From contig NZ_LR701583.1 in the NCBI RefSeq assembly GCF_902498805.1, positions 62,001-126,000 of the forward strand: a stretch of DNA of 64,000 nucleotides. The letters are read 5' to 3'. This stretch comes from Imperialibacter sp. EC-SDR9. Lineage in GTDB: Bacteria; Bacteroidota; Bacteroidia; Cytophagales; Cyclobacteriaceae. Below are positions 9,312-18,337 of the stretch, in pieces. The translations under genes were made by a program, and so were the position numbers. Positions within the stretch are counted from its first letter, which is position 1. Each line of letters starts with the position of its first letter. The notes under the pieces were generated by a model. That model was not told the origin of the DNA and searched no databases. It worked only from the letters and a program-made list of their open reading frames with translations.

Positions 9312-9587
9312 TCAGCCTGGTAAGTGATAACGCATAAAGGCGTCATCCTCGTAGCAGTAAGCCCAATACTCCTCAGGCTCAGCTGAAATAACCGCAGGGT
9401 GGCCGGTAGCCTGAAAATGCTTCGTCATGTGGGTGCCTGGTGAAGAGTTGCAGCAGAGGGTAACGCCGCAGGTTTGGCATGTACGAAGGTGCACCCAGCT
9501 CCCGCCCATTTTAACACATTCTTCGCAGACGTGAACATCTGAAGGTTTGGGCAGAAAGTTTTGGAGGTGTGAGCAGAGGGCTTCCAT
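9312..9587 (-). CDS. UBP-type zinc finger protein
   Basis: 91 residues, almost entirely one zf-UBP domain. Cys and His ligands are spaced as in the family: C5-x-H7, C18-EE-C21, C37-QT-C40, C45 and C46, and histidines in GTHMTKHFQATGHPAV. The C-terminal EYWAYCYEDDAF also fits. In eukaryotes this fold binds the free C-terminal Gly-Gly of ubiquitin; stand-alone bacterial versions are widespread, but their ligand is not established. It is a cytoplasmic protein with no operon partner. Confidence 0.85.
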   Translation of the reverse strand: MEALCSHLQNFLPKPSDVHVCEECVKMGGSWVHLRTCQTCGVTLCCNSSPGTHMTKHFQATGHPAVISAEPEEYWAYCYEDDAFMRYHLPG

Positions 9588-9668
9588 GTACTTTTTGTTT
9601 CAATTTAACATCAAGAGCTGAAATGTAAAAGTCCGACACTAAACTGGTCACAATCTTAAGATCAATTC

Positions 9669-12047
9669 TTATTCACACCTCAGCACCTCCACCGGATTAA
9701 CCCTCGTGGCTTTCACCGACTGAATGCTGATAACCGCTGCACAAATTCCAGCAAGAACAACCAACGGCAGCACCAGCATCCACCATCCCACTTCTATACG
9801 GTAGGCGAAGCTTTGCAGCCACTCGGTCAGGAGGTAGTTGGCCACGGGGATGGACAGCAAGGCCGCCCAGGCAATAAGCGCTACATAAGACCGGGAGAAA
9901 AGCAGAAGAATGCCTGAAGCGTTCGCCCCGAGTATCTTTCTGATGCCAATTTCCTTATTTCGCCGCCTCACCTCATAGGCTGTGACACCAAGCAGGCCTA
10001 AGCAGGCAATGAAGATGACAATACCTGTAAACACAGCCAGGAGATTAGCTCTCTTTTCATCTTCTTCATACTGAAGCTGAAACTTGCGATCAAGAAACGT
10101 CCAGGCAGGCAATTCTTCTCCTGCCACTTCCCTGGAAGCTTCCTGGATGATATCCATTGCTTCTGAGAAAGAGCCATTGTAGCGCACCAACATATTTCGA
10201 GACGGCATGTTGTAACGAAACACCAAAGGCTCCAGTTTATCGTGTAGTGAAACCACATGGAAGTCTTCCACCACACCAATAATTCTGTCTCCCCAATCAT
10301 GCGACCAAAGGCGCTTGCCGGGCACATCTGCCACCTGCCAGCCTGCGTGCTCAACAAAGGCCCTGTTGACCAAAACTCCTGATTGAGTAGTATCGTTCTC
10401 TGCCCGATAGCGAAAATCACGTCCCGCCAGCAAGGGCACTTTGATGGTTTTGAAGAAGCCTTCGTCCACCCACAGCTGCTGTATGATCTCCGTTCTCTCT
10501 CCTTCGTCGGTCTCATAAGTAAAGTCATTTACCGGTGGCTTTTCTCCCAGCGCATCTGTCATCGAGGCTACTCCGCCAATTTGAGTGTAAGTCATCAATC
10601 TTTCCCGGAGAGGATGATAGTTGCCAATGGCAGCATTCGGTAAATTAAACAACAGCACCTGCTCCTTCTCGAAGCCCAGGCTGTAACCGCTGATAAATCT
10701 TAGCTGTGTATATACGCCGGTGATCCCCACTATCATTAACAGCGACACCGAAAGCTGCAATACGATCAGTGCCTTTCGTAAGGCCAAGCCTCCTCCTGAT
10801 TTGCCTGCAGCATTGGTTTTGAGCACCTGCACCGGTTGAAAAGAGGAAATGAGAATGGCGGGATAAGCACCTGAGAGAAAGCTGATCATCAAAATAAAGA
10901 ACACCACCAAAACCGGCGCTTCCCAGCTTGCCATTAGTTCTGCGGGCAGGCTGTCTCCCGTGAAGTGCCGGAAAACCGGGTTCATGAAAATTAGTGTGAC
11001 AGCGGAAAACAGGGTGGCCAGCAGCACATGGGCAAAAGCTTCGGTGAAAAACTGCATCCTGAGCGCATTGGAATTGACGCCAAAGGCCTTTTTCACGCCT
11101 ACCTCTCTGGCTCGTTTTTGGGACTGAGCCGTGACAAGGTTAACGTAGTTAATGATGGCCAGCAGCAGTAGAAAGACCCCTACGATGGTAAAGCCCTGGA
11201 TAAATGCTCTGTTGCCTTCGTTGGGTTCCATTTCAAATTCGAGCCTGGAGGCATAATAGATGTCCGTCAGTTTCTGCGTAGAAAAAGTGATCTTGCCGCC
11301 TCCTTGCTGCTCAAGCTCCGGTGCCATGTTTTCATCAAATGCCTGTTGAAACACAGGCGTGAAGTCCTCACCTGGGTTTGACAACAACAGGTAAGTACAC
11401 CAGTTCCAATCTCTCCAGTTGGTCGGTTTTGAATCGTCCCAAAGGCTCACCAGGGCATTTGGCGTAAAGTGCCCTTTCTGGTTTACATCTTCAATTACAC
11501 CGGTCACTTTATATTGCGTACCGTCGTCTCTGGAAATAACCCCACCGACTGCTTTGTCAACTTCGCCAAAATACTTTTCAGCCAGCGACCGGTTCAACAC
11601 GATGGTATTGTGAGGCACAAGTGCCGTAGCCCTATCTCCGGCAAGCCAATCGTAGGTAAACATGTCCAGCACCCCCTGGCTGGCGTAGAACAACCCATGT
11701 TCGGCCACCACTTCATCGCCCTTCACCACCTGAAAGCCAGCATGAGGAATCGACCTCAGCATGGCATATTCCTCTACCGAAGGGGCATGTTCTTTCATAA
11801 AGTTGCCCAACGCAGCCGGCACCACAGCCACCGCCCGTGTATCGTCGCCAAAATTGACGTCCATCACTATCCGAATGATTCTGTCCTTGTTTTCGTGATG
11901 CTGGTCGTATTGTGACTCATTGTAGCTATAGGCAAACAGCAAAAGGGAGGCAGTAATGCCCACTGTAAGTCCGAGCAGGTTCATCGAAGAGTAAATCTTG
12001 TCTCTTTTGAAAACCCTGAAAGTAATTTTAAAGTAGTTTTTGATCAT
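9669..12047 (-). CDS. FtsX/MacB-type ABC transporter permease
   Basis: 792 residues from the ATG at 12047, giving the family-typical N-terminus MIKNYFKITFRVFKRDK; an upstream ATG at 12083 would add 12 atypical residues. The layout equals that of the permease at 2490-4913: one N-terminal helix, a MacB periplasmic domain, an FtsX block with REVGVKKAFG, a second periplasmic domain, and a final FtsX block with NKEIGIRKILG ending in RVNPVEVLRCE. No ATPase gene is adjacent. It lies downstream of its own LytTR/LytS pair (77-base gap), so the module order kinase-regulator-permease is conserved with the first copy but inverted in orientation. Confidence 0.88.
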   Translation of the reverse strand: MIKNYFKITFRVFKRDKIYSSMNLLGLTVGITASLLLFAYSYNESQYDQHHENKDRIIRIVMDVNFGDDTRAVAVVPAALGNFMKEHAPSVEEYAMLRSIPHAGFQVVKGDEVVAEHGLFYASQGVLDMFTYDWLAGDRATALVPHNTIVLNRSLAEKYFGEVDKAVGGVISRDDGTQYKVTGVIEDVNQKGHFTPNALVSLWDDSKPTNWRDWNWCTYLLLSNPGEDFTPVFQQAFDENMAPELEQQGGGKITFSTQKLTDIYYASRLEFEMEPNEGNRAFIQGFTIVGVFLLLLAIINYVNLVTAQSQKRAREVGVKKAFGVNSNALRMQFFTEAFAHVLLATLFSAVTLIFMNPVFRHFTGDSLPAELMASWEAPVLVVFFILMISFLSGAYPAILISSFQPVQVLKTNAAGKSGGGLALRKALIVLQLSVSLLMIVGITGVYTQLRFISGYSLGFEKEQVLLFNLPNAAIGNYHPLRERLMTYTQIGGVASMTDALGEKPPVNDFTYETDEGERTEIIQQLWVDEGFFKTIKVPLLAGRDFRYRAENDTTQSGVLVNRAFVEHAGWQVADVPGKRLWSHDWGDRIIGVVEDFHVVSLHDKLEPLVFRYNMPSRNMLVRYNGSFSEAMDIIQEASREVAGEELPAWTFLDRKFQLQYEEDEKRANLLAVFTGIVIFIACLGLLGVTAYEVRRRNKEIGIRKILGANASGILLLFSRSYVALIAWAALLSIPVANYLLTEWLQSFAYRIEVGWWMLVLPLVVLAGICAAVISIQSVKATRVNPVEVLRCE

Positions 12048-12123
12048 GGGCCAAATCAAACCATTTGAGGGTTGCACCTCCAAAATAATTGCAGTAACTC
12101 GTCAGTCCTATGCAGCCAACCGA

Positions 12124-12930
12124 TCACATAAGCCACTTTTGAAGGGAGGCTGAATAACTTCTGCTCGACTTTACTTTGACTCCACCCTGCAGCGTGATCA
12201 AATGGTCGTTGTTCGCCACAGGTTCAATGGAATGAATAAAGGAAGTATTCACTATGCCGGACTTGTGCACCCGCAGAAAAGCAGGCGCAGGCAACCTGGC
12301 TTCCATGCTTTTCATGCTTTCCCTCACCAGGTAATACTTATCCTTTGTGTGCACCTTCACATAGTAGTCGTAAGCCTGTATCCAGATAACGGAAGTCCAT
12401 TCGATAAAATACAACCTGCCATCAGTCTTAATGACGAGTTTGTCTGACAATTCATCACTATCGACTACACCATCAGAGCTGGCGTTGTCAGCAGGTAATT
12501 TAACTATTCGGCGTGTCTCTTTTGGCACCCCTTTCTCCTTATCCAAAAACATACTAACATGTGCGATAGCTTCGTCAAGCCGCTTTTTGGTAAATGGTTT
12601 GAGCAGGTAGTCGAGCGCATGCACTTCAAAAGCCTTGAGCGCATACTCGTCGAAGGCTGTGATGAATACAAAAGCCGGCAAGGGCGGTTCAAGGCTGTTG
12701 ACAACTTCAAACCCACTTACCTGTGGCATTTGGATATCTAAAAAAACAAGATCGGGGCGTAGCGTATCAATTTGCGTAATAGCTTCAAGCCCATTAGTGC
12801 ATATTCCAACAACCTCAAGCTGCTCATAAGCCTTCAGCATAAGAAAAAGACCTTCTCTGGCCCCTTTTTCATCATCAACAATCAAGCAGCGGACTCTTTT
12901 CAATGCTTTTCTATTTTGAGGGCATTTCAA
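12124..12930 (-). CDS. LytTR-family response regulator
   Basis: 268 residues. The receiver domain has DD at 19-20, phosphoacceptor Asp65 in FLDIQMPQ and the Lys in YLLKPF. The LytTR DNA-binding domain (about 160-267) contains WIQAYDYYVKVH and FLRVHKSGIVN. It overlaps the end of the LytS gene by 20 bases. A TTG nine codons further in would reduce the overlap and cannot be excluded as the start. It probably controls the FtsX permease just downstream. It is paralogous to the regulator at 1612-2394. Confidence 0.92.
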   Translation of the reverse strand: MKCPQNRKALKRVRCLIVDDEKGAREGLFLMLKAYEQLEVVGICTNGLEAITQIDTLRPDLVFLDIQMPQVSGFEVVNSLEPPLPAFVFITAFDEYALKAFEVHALDYLLKPFTKKRLDEAIAHVSMFLDKEKGVPKETRRIVKLPADNASSDGVVDSDELSDKLVIKTDGRLYFIEWTSVIWIQAYDYYVKVHTKDKYYLVRESMKSMEARLPAPAFLRVHKSGIVNTSFIHSIEPVANNDHLITLQGGVKVKSSRSYSASLQKWLM

Positions 12931-13972
12931 TAACTATCTCTACTCCACCGGGGAAATCCGTTGTGGTGAACGAGAAGTTGGTACCATAAATATAGCGCAG
13001 CCGGTGAATAGTGTTGATAAGGCCGATGCCCGACGAGTCCGTCAGTGTCCAACCTATGAGCCCTTTACCGGAATTAAACACTTTTAGTTGAACGGATTGC
13101 CCGACAACTGCTGCATTTATGCGCACCGTGGGTTCGGCAATTCCACTTTCCCTGGCAAACCTAAAAGCATTTTCCACAATGGGTTGTAGGAGCAACACAG
13201 GCACCATTGCAGCATTCGCTCCATCCACCACATCAACAGAAATGGATACTTTATCATCCCTCAGCCTTTCAATTGTGATGAAATTCTCAAGTAGGTCAAG
13301 TTCTTCCTGAAGCCTGATCATCTGCTCCTTGTCCCGTCGCATCACTTTTGATAAAATAGTGCTCAGGCTCACCAGAGCATCGACTGAGGCTTCCTTTTCG
13401 CCTTTTCTAACCATCATGGCGACATTGTTGAGCGAGTTGAAAAGAAAATGTGGTCGTAGCTGATATTGCAAGCTGCTCAGCGCTCCCTCCTTTAACTCGT
13501 TCTCTAATTCCAGCACCTTCTCCTTGTCCCTTACAATCTGATACTTCTGCCTTAGTAGCATCATCAAAAGTATTTGCAGGAAATAGAACATCATACCAGG
13601 TAAAATGGAAATCCAACCTGCAGCGTAGATCGAACCAAGGTTTTCAAAACGGTAGTGCTCATTGACCCTAAACAATCGTTCGAAAAGAATAGCGACAACC
13701 GGTGCCAGCAAAACCAATGAGAGACCGAAAGGAACGCTAATAAGAAAAACCAGCGTCAGTTTCTTTCTGTCATTGAAGGACATTAGCCATTCGTAGGTAT
13801 TGTACACAGGAACGACTAACAACAACGCCACCATTCCAAAGCCCAGCGGCCAATACATAATGGGCAAGTCGGTTATTGCGCCATTTCCAGAAATGCCACC
13901 GACTAGCTGTACCGTTAAGGCAAGCAGGGTGCAAATCACAATTAGCCCGGTTAAAACCTTCTTTTCTGTCAT
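12911..13972 (-). CDS. LytS/YehU-type sensor histidine kinase
   Basis: 353 residues with four hydrophobic segments in the first 140 residues, then a coiled linker and the His_kinase motif LRPHFLFNSLNNVAMM (phosphoacceptor His175). The HATPase_c N box is LLQPIVENAFRFA and the G box GIGLINTIHRLR. The N-terminal half resembles the kinase at 530-1615, including the shared stretch FERLFRVNEHYRFE / LERFFRLPEHYNFY, so the two are paralogues. It is the first gene of a minus-strand module with the LytTR regulator and the permease. Confidence 0.9.
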   Translation of the reverse strand: MTEKKVLTGLIVICTLLALTVQLVGGISGNGAITDLPIMYWPLGFGMVALLLVVPVYNTYEWLMSFNDRKKLTLVFLISVPFGLSLVLLAPVVAILFERLFRVNEHYRFENLGSIYAAGWISILPGMMFYFLQILLMMLLRQKYQIVRDKEKVLELENELKEGALSSLQYQLRPHFLFNSLNNVAMMVRKGEKEASVDALVSLSTILSKVMRRDKEQMIRLQEELDLLENFITIERLRDDKVSISVDVVDGANAAMVPVLLLQPIVENAFRFARESGIAEPTVRINAAVVGQSVQLKVFNSGKGLIGWTLTDSSGIGLINTIHRLRYIYGTNFSFTTTDFPGGVEIVIEMPSK

Positions 13973-14155
13973 GAAAACAATAAAAGTACTAGCTTGTACT
14001 TCGGGTCACTCCTGAAATTGATTCGCTTGAGTCAGGCAACGAACCGTTGATTAAAGAAAGAAAGAACCCAAGGAATTACCAGATTGTGGCTTATATTTCT
14101 TTATCAAACTGGCAGAACACGCCACAATTAAACTGTCCTTAAACAAACACTTAAC

Positions 14156-14620
14156 ATGAAACACATTTTCTCCATTCTCGCTGCGTCACTTATTTTCTGC
14201 GCTGGCAGCTTTGCCCAGTCCGCTCAGAAATTGCCCCCTCTATCGTTCGATCACTATGCGCTCTACGTTAAAGACATGAACGTTAGTGCTAAGTTTTATA
14301 TGAAGGCCCTTGGCCTGAAAGAAATGGATTGTCCGATCAAAGATGGCAGACACCGCTGGTTCTACCTCGGCAACGGGCAAGAGCTACACATTATACAGGG
14401 TGATAACAGCAAAATCCAGATGGAAAAGAACATGCACATCTGTCTGCATACAACAGATATCAAACCCTACATGAAACATTTAAACGAAGTAGGCATCCCT
14501 TTTGAAAGCTGGCAGGGCAAGCCTGGCGAATCGAATGTTCGTATCGATGGTGCCAGCCAAATATACATCGTAGACCCCGATGGCTACTGGGTGGAGATCA
14601 ATGATGCGAATACGAAATAG
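14156..14620 (+). CDS. Secreted VOC (glyoxalase/dioxygenase-fold) protein
   Basis: 154 residues. The signal peptide (about 1-20, ending SFAQ) makes it periplasmic or secreted, which is unusual for a fold that is mostly cytoplasmic. The rest is a single vicinal-oxygen-chelate domain with two beta-alpha-beta-beta-beta units. Likely metal ligands are His33 (FDHYALYV), Glu76 or His78 (QELHI), His94 or His98 (MHICLH) and Glu147 (YWVEIND). DPDGYWVEI is the family's C-terminal signature. The reaction is unknown. It stands alone between the LytS gene and the DUF1800 gene. Confidence 0.85.
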   Translation: MKHIFSILAASLIFCAGSFAQSAQKLPPLSFDHYALYVKDMNVSAKFYMKALGLKEMDCPIKDGRHRWFYLGNGQELHIIQGDNSKIQMEKNMHICLHTTDIKPYMKHLNEVGIPFESWQGKPGESNVRIDGASQIYIVDPDGYWVEINDANTK

Positions 14621-14715
14621 TTAATAATTGGCGACTCCTGACCCCAACTGGCAAGCTATTTGTCCGAGTTGTTGCTCGGACTGATCATCAAACCAGGCAT
14701 GAAAATTTTACTGTT

Positions 14716-16068
14716 ATGGGTAGAATGACGCAACAACAAGTTAAACATCTTTATTGGAGAGCTGGTTTTGGTATTACCAACAAGGAGCTAAAAAGAGCTA
14801 CTAAACGGGGAAGAGCCCGCCTCGTCAAGCAACTGCTAAAACCAAGAGAGGTGACTCAATTGCAGCTGCGCAGTGAGGAATTCGTTAAGGATGAAATACC
14901 TCCGAAAAAAATCAGCCCCTCCAGAATTAAGCAACAACAGAAACAGTACCTAAACTTTGACTGGCTCACTGAGATCATCTCTTCAGACTATGTTCTGAAT
15001 GAGAAAATGTCACTCCTTTGGCACGGACATTTTGCTTGCAATATTGGAAACGCACATTACCTGAAAGACCTGGTTAATACCATACGAAAGAATGCACTTG
15101 GGAACTTTGGCACCCTTCTGAGGGAGGCTTCCAAGTCGCCGGCGATGATGCAGTTTCTTAACACCGGACAAAATCAAAAGGAACACCCTAATGAAAATTT
15201 TGCCAGAGAACTCTTAGAGTTGTTTACTCTTGGTATAGGCAATTACACGGAGGAGGACATCAAAGAAGTAGCAAAGGCTTTTACTGGCTGGAAGACCAAT
15301 AAAGATGGTGACTTTTTTATCAACACAAAACAACATGACAATTCTCAAAAAACCTTCAAGGGGGTTACCGGCAACCTTGATGGAGATGGCATAATTGATA
15401 TAATCCTTGAACAAAAGGAAACGAGTATCTTCATTTGCCAAAAGATTTATAAGTCATTTGTTAATGAGCAAGTGGACGATAAGCTTGTGGAACTAATGGC
15501 CGATGTATTCCGGCGGAACTACAATATTTCGGAGCTTATGGAGTTCATCTTTACGTCCGATTGGTTTTACTCCCAAAACAACATCGGCTGCAATATCAAA
15601 TCACCGATTGACTTAGTAGTGGGGCTAAGCAAATCCTTTAAAGTTAGCTACACCAAGAAAGACGGCCTCCTGAGAGCTCAAAAAGCTCTAAATCAAAGAC
15701 TATTTTATCCTCCAAATGTAGCAGGGTGGCCTGGAGGGAAAACGTGGATTGACAACTCCACTCTTGCTTACCGACTTAGACTCCCATCATTGATATTGAA
15801 CAATGGCAGTCTGGATTGGGAGGATACTGATGGCGACGAAGACACTTTCTTAGAAAGTGACCCTTCCAAACGAAACCTCTTTTCCTCTGTAGATTGGGAT
15901 TTCTTTAAAAAAGATGTGAAAAAGCTTCCTCATGTTGAAATTCTAAGCCTTTTATTGCAAAGCAACCCTTTGACACTTCAGAACTATGAATACTCCTTTA
16001 ACGAGACCGACTCAATTGAGGAATTTACGCTGGCTGTTCTAAGTCTACCCGAATACCAAACTTATTAG
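14716..16068 (+). CDS. DUF1800 domain protein
   Basis: 450 residues. Family marks are LYWRAGFGIT near the N-terminus, MSLLWHGHFAC, MMQFLNTGQN, ENFARELLELFTLG, YTEEDIKEVAKAFTGW and PPNVAGWPGGKTWI. These blocks define DUF1800, a mostly helical family of unknown biochemical function. No signal peptide is obvious, although these proteins are often thought to act in the envelope with their DUF1501 partner. The DUF1501 gene starts 5 bases after its stop, the standard pairing for this family. The start could also be the Met at codon 4. Confidence 0.92.
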   Translation: MGRMTQQQVKHLYWRAGFGITNKELKRATKRGRARLVKQLLKPREVTQLQLRSEEFVKDEIPPKKISPSRIKQQQKQYLNFDWLTEIISSDYVLNEKMSLLWHGHFACNIGNAHYLKDLVNTIRKNALGNFGTLLREASKSPAMMQFLNTGQNQKEHPNENFARELLELFTLGIGNYTEEDIKEVAKAFTGWKTNKDGDFFINTKQHDNSQKTFKGVTGNLDGDGIIDIILEQKETSIFICQKIYKSFVNEQVDDKLVELMADVFRRNYNISELMEFIFTSDWFYSQNNIGCNIKSPIDLVVGLSKSFKVSYTKKDGLLRAQKALNQRLFYPPNVAGWPGGKTWIDNSTLAYRLRLPSLILNNGSLDWEDTDGDEDTFLESDPSKRNLFSSVDWDFFKKDVKKLPHVEILSLLLQSNPLTLQNYEYSFNETDSIEEFTLAVLSLPEYQTY

Positions 16069-16073
16069 AAAGC

Positions 16074-17264
16074 ATGAAAAGAAGACAGTTTATAAAGAGG
16101 ACATCATTTGCGACATCAGCTGCATTCGTCCCGCTTTTCCTTAAACCCTTCGAAAGTAGTGGGTCAATTACGTTCGAAGGCCGAAACCTTGTTATTATTC
16201 AGCTATCAGGAGGAAATGACGGCCTCAACACCCTCGTGCCGTTCAATAATGACTTGTACTATCAAAACCGGGCAAAGATAGGCTTGCCAAAAAGTGACCT
16301 TATTCTTCTAAATGATGAAATTGGATTAAATCGTGGCCTCATGCCATTTAAGCGACTTTATGACCAGGGCCATCTGGCGATAATCAACTCTGTTGGCTAC
16401 CCCAATCCAAACAGGTCACACTTTCGGTCGATGGACATCTGGCATTCCGCCTCTGACTCGGATCAATATCTGTCGTCAGGATGGATAGGCAGGTATCTTG
16501 ACGCTCAGTGCTACCCTCCCCACGGTGCCGTAGAGGCAACCTCAAGCCTTTCATTTGCATTAAAAGGAGAGAAGGTAAATGGATTTGCCACCGGGAGTTC
16601 ACTCGGATCAATGAATAGTCAAATCTATAATTCATTGTCAAAGAATTTTGCAGGAGATGGTAAAGAAATGTTGTCTGAAGGCAACCTTGGCTACCTGTAT
16701 AAGACAATTGCAGACACCCACTCTTCTATAGCTTACCTCAAAGGAAAGATGGATCAATCTCCAAGCGGCAGGGAGTATCCCGGCACTAGTTTGGGACGAG
16801 ATCTAAAACTGATTGCCGATTTAATTATTGGGGGATCCGAAACGTCGATCTATTATGCTTCATTGGGTGGTTTCGATTCTCACCAAAATCAGAGCAAAAC
16901 TCAAGAGACTCGTCTAAGTATTTACGCCGATGCCGTCGAATCATTCGTAAATGATTTAACTAAAAACGGCAAATTCAAGGAGACCGTGATTTTCACGTTT
17001 TCTGAGTTTGGCAGGCGAGTGCAAGAAAATGCCAGTGAGGGGACGGATCATGGCACTGCAAATGTAGCCTTTGTCATTGGAGACAATCTTAAACAACAAG
17101 GCCTGATCAATACCATGCCCGACCTTTCAAATCTCGACGAGAATGGGGATTTAATTTATGAGATTGATTTCAGAGCTATCTACTCTACCCTGCTGAGCAA
17201 GCATTTGAATGTGAAACATGAATCAATTATTGGTAGCTCATTTGATCCTTTGTATTTTTTGTGA
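16074..17264 (+). CDS. DUF1501 protein with Tat signal
   Basis: 396 residues. The N-terminus MKRRQFIKRTSFATSAAFVP is a twin-arginine signal (R-R-x-F-I-K), so the protein is probably exported folded. The mature part belongs to the DUF1501 family, related to sulfatase/alkaline-phosphatase folds: VIIQLSGGNDGLNTLVP at the N-terminus, SIYYASLGGFDSHQNQ in the middle, and EFGRRVQENASEGTDHGTA near the end with potential metal-binding Asp and His. Its gene is coupled to the DUF1800 gene (5-base gap). The pair is widespread in Bacteroidota, Planctomycetes and Proteobacteria, but the substrate is unknown. Confidence 0.92.
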   Translation: MKRRQFIKRTSFATSAAFVPLFLKPFESSGSITFEGRNLVIIQLSGGNDGLNTLVPFNNDLYYQNRAKIGLPKSDLILLNDEIGLNRGLMPFKRLYDQGHLAIINSVGYPNPNRSHFRSMDIWHSASDSDQYLSSGWIGRYLDAQCYPPHGAVEATSSLSFALKGEKVNGFATGSSLGSMNSQIYNSLSKNFAGDGKEMLSEGNLGYLYKTIADTHSSIAYLKGKMDQSPSGREYPGTSLGRDLKLIADLIIGGSETSIYYASLGGFDSHQNQSKTQETRLSIYADAVESFVNDLTKNGKFKETVIFTFSEFGRRVQENASEGTDHGTANVAFVIGDNLKQQGLINTMPDLSNLDENGDLIYEIDFRAIYSTLLSKHLNVKHESIIGSSFDPLYFL

Positions 17265-17484
17265 TTACTGTCCAAGTGACGGCATGATAATGTAGAATTT
17301 GAACGGCAACGGAAACTTTGGCTACCAGGGTAAATATTGCTAAAGATATGCAACCAGCCTGTGTCATACGTTGTCACAACATTTATTGATAAAAAAAGGT
17401 ACTTTATCGAACGATTCAAATTTCTCACCAAGCACACAGGTTTGTAAAGGTTACTTTGCTTCGTCTCACAAGATTCAATATACT

Positions 17485-18054
17485 ATGTTCAAACGCACAC
17501 GCTGGCTACTGGTTTTCTTGCTTCCGTTGCTCAGCTGTAGCAAGGAAGACACTATCATTACACCTCATGAACTACTTTCCGCTCACACCTGGGTGTCAAA
17601 CAAATACGTGTTTGAGGGAGAGGAGACTACCATTTTCAATTGGGATTGTTTATTCAATCAGGATATACCGGAGTTCAACTACAGCGCAGGTGACTCCGGC
17701 CGACTGGAGGTAAACTTTGAGTTGACCTTTTCGAAAGACAGCCTATATGAAAGAACCATCCTTGTATCCCGCTATTTGAAATGCGGCGATTGCAGCGAGT
17801 ATGAGTTTCAGGAACAAACTACAGATGTATTGCAGGCCATTTTTACAGCAGAGTCGGACAAGCTGTGGTTTGGAAGTAGGAATAACAGACTTCAATACTT
17901 CTTCCCTATTGAATACAGAAGCAAAAAGGAAATTGTTATTGAAGGGTTCTTTGAGGTCTCCAATGTGAGTGGCAACTCACAGTGCACCTTCAATGGTTTT
18001 GTGCTTAGAAACGACCGGAATTATGAGGTTGACTTTATTTTTCGCCCGAAATAA
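17485..18054 (+). CDS. Predicted lipoprotein, unknown
   Basis: 189 residues from the ATG at 17485. This start gives a type II signal peptide with lipobox LLSC (Cys19); a start at 17371 would bury it. The mature protein opens with LLSAHTWVSNKYVFEGEE, as in lipocalin-like Bacteroidota lipoproteins, and is rich in beta-strand patterns. It has a Cys pair KCGDCSEY, possibly a disulfide. No closer family is recognised. It is monocistronic, with gaps of 220 and 283 bases to its neighbours. Confidence 0.7.
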   Translation: MFKRTRWLLVFLLPLLSCSKEDTIITPHELLSAHTWVSNKYVFEGEETTIFNWDCLFNQDIPEFNYSAGDSGRLEVNFELTFSKDSLYERTILVSRYLKCGDCSEYEFQEQTTDVLQAIFTAESDKLWFGSRNNRLQYFFPIEYRSKKEIVIEGFFEVSNVSGNSQCTFNGFVLRNDRNYEVDFIFRPK

Positions 18055-18199
18055 CAGCAAAAACAGGGTCAAAAAAATAATTAGGTAAATAACACTACGC
18101 TAGGGGTACATCCAGTATCCGCTTATTCTTCGTAGATAGTCTAAAACGGGGTATACCGAATTTCAGAGCCATTTTTCAAAATCCCTAAATAGTCCAAGT

Positions 18200-18218
18200 A
18201 TGTTATAATTTATAACAT
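18200..18218. promoter_or_regulatory. Perfect 19-base palindrome upstream of the S74 repeat-protein operon
   Basis: ATGTTATAA, one central base, TTATAACAT: nine-base arms with no mismatch. It lies 119 bases before the start at 18338 and about 92 bases upstream of the TAGTTTTG box. It is a plausible operator for a dimeric regulator, although an AT-rich palindrome can arise by chance. Confidence 0.4.
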
Positions 18219-18310
18219 TGGAAAGGGGTTATTTTGTATGAAATTATGTGCATCTCGTAATTTTATCAGACCAGCTCTATTAAAATATCACAATTTCGGT
18301 TACATTGAAA

Positions 18311-18318
18311 TAGTTTTG
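18311..18318 (+). promoter_or_regulatory. Candidate -7 promoter box of the surface operon
   Basis: TAGTTTTG matches the Bacteroidota TAnnTTTG consensus. It lies 19 bases before the ATG, implying a very short leader. No well-spaced -33 TTG is visible. Confidence 0.3.
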
Positions 18319-18337
18319 TGTACCAACCTTTGAGCTT

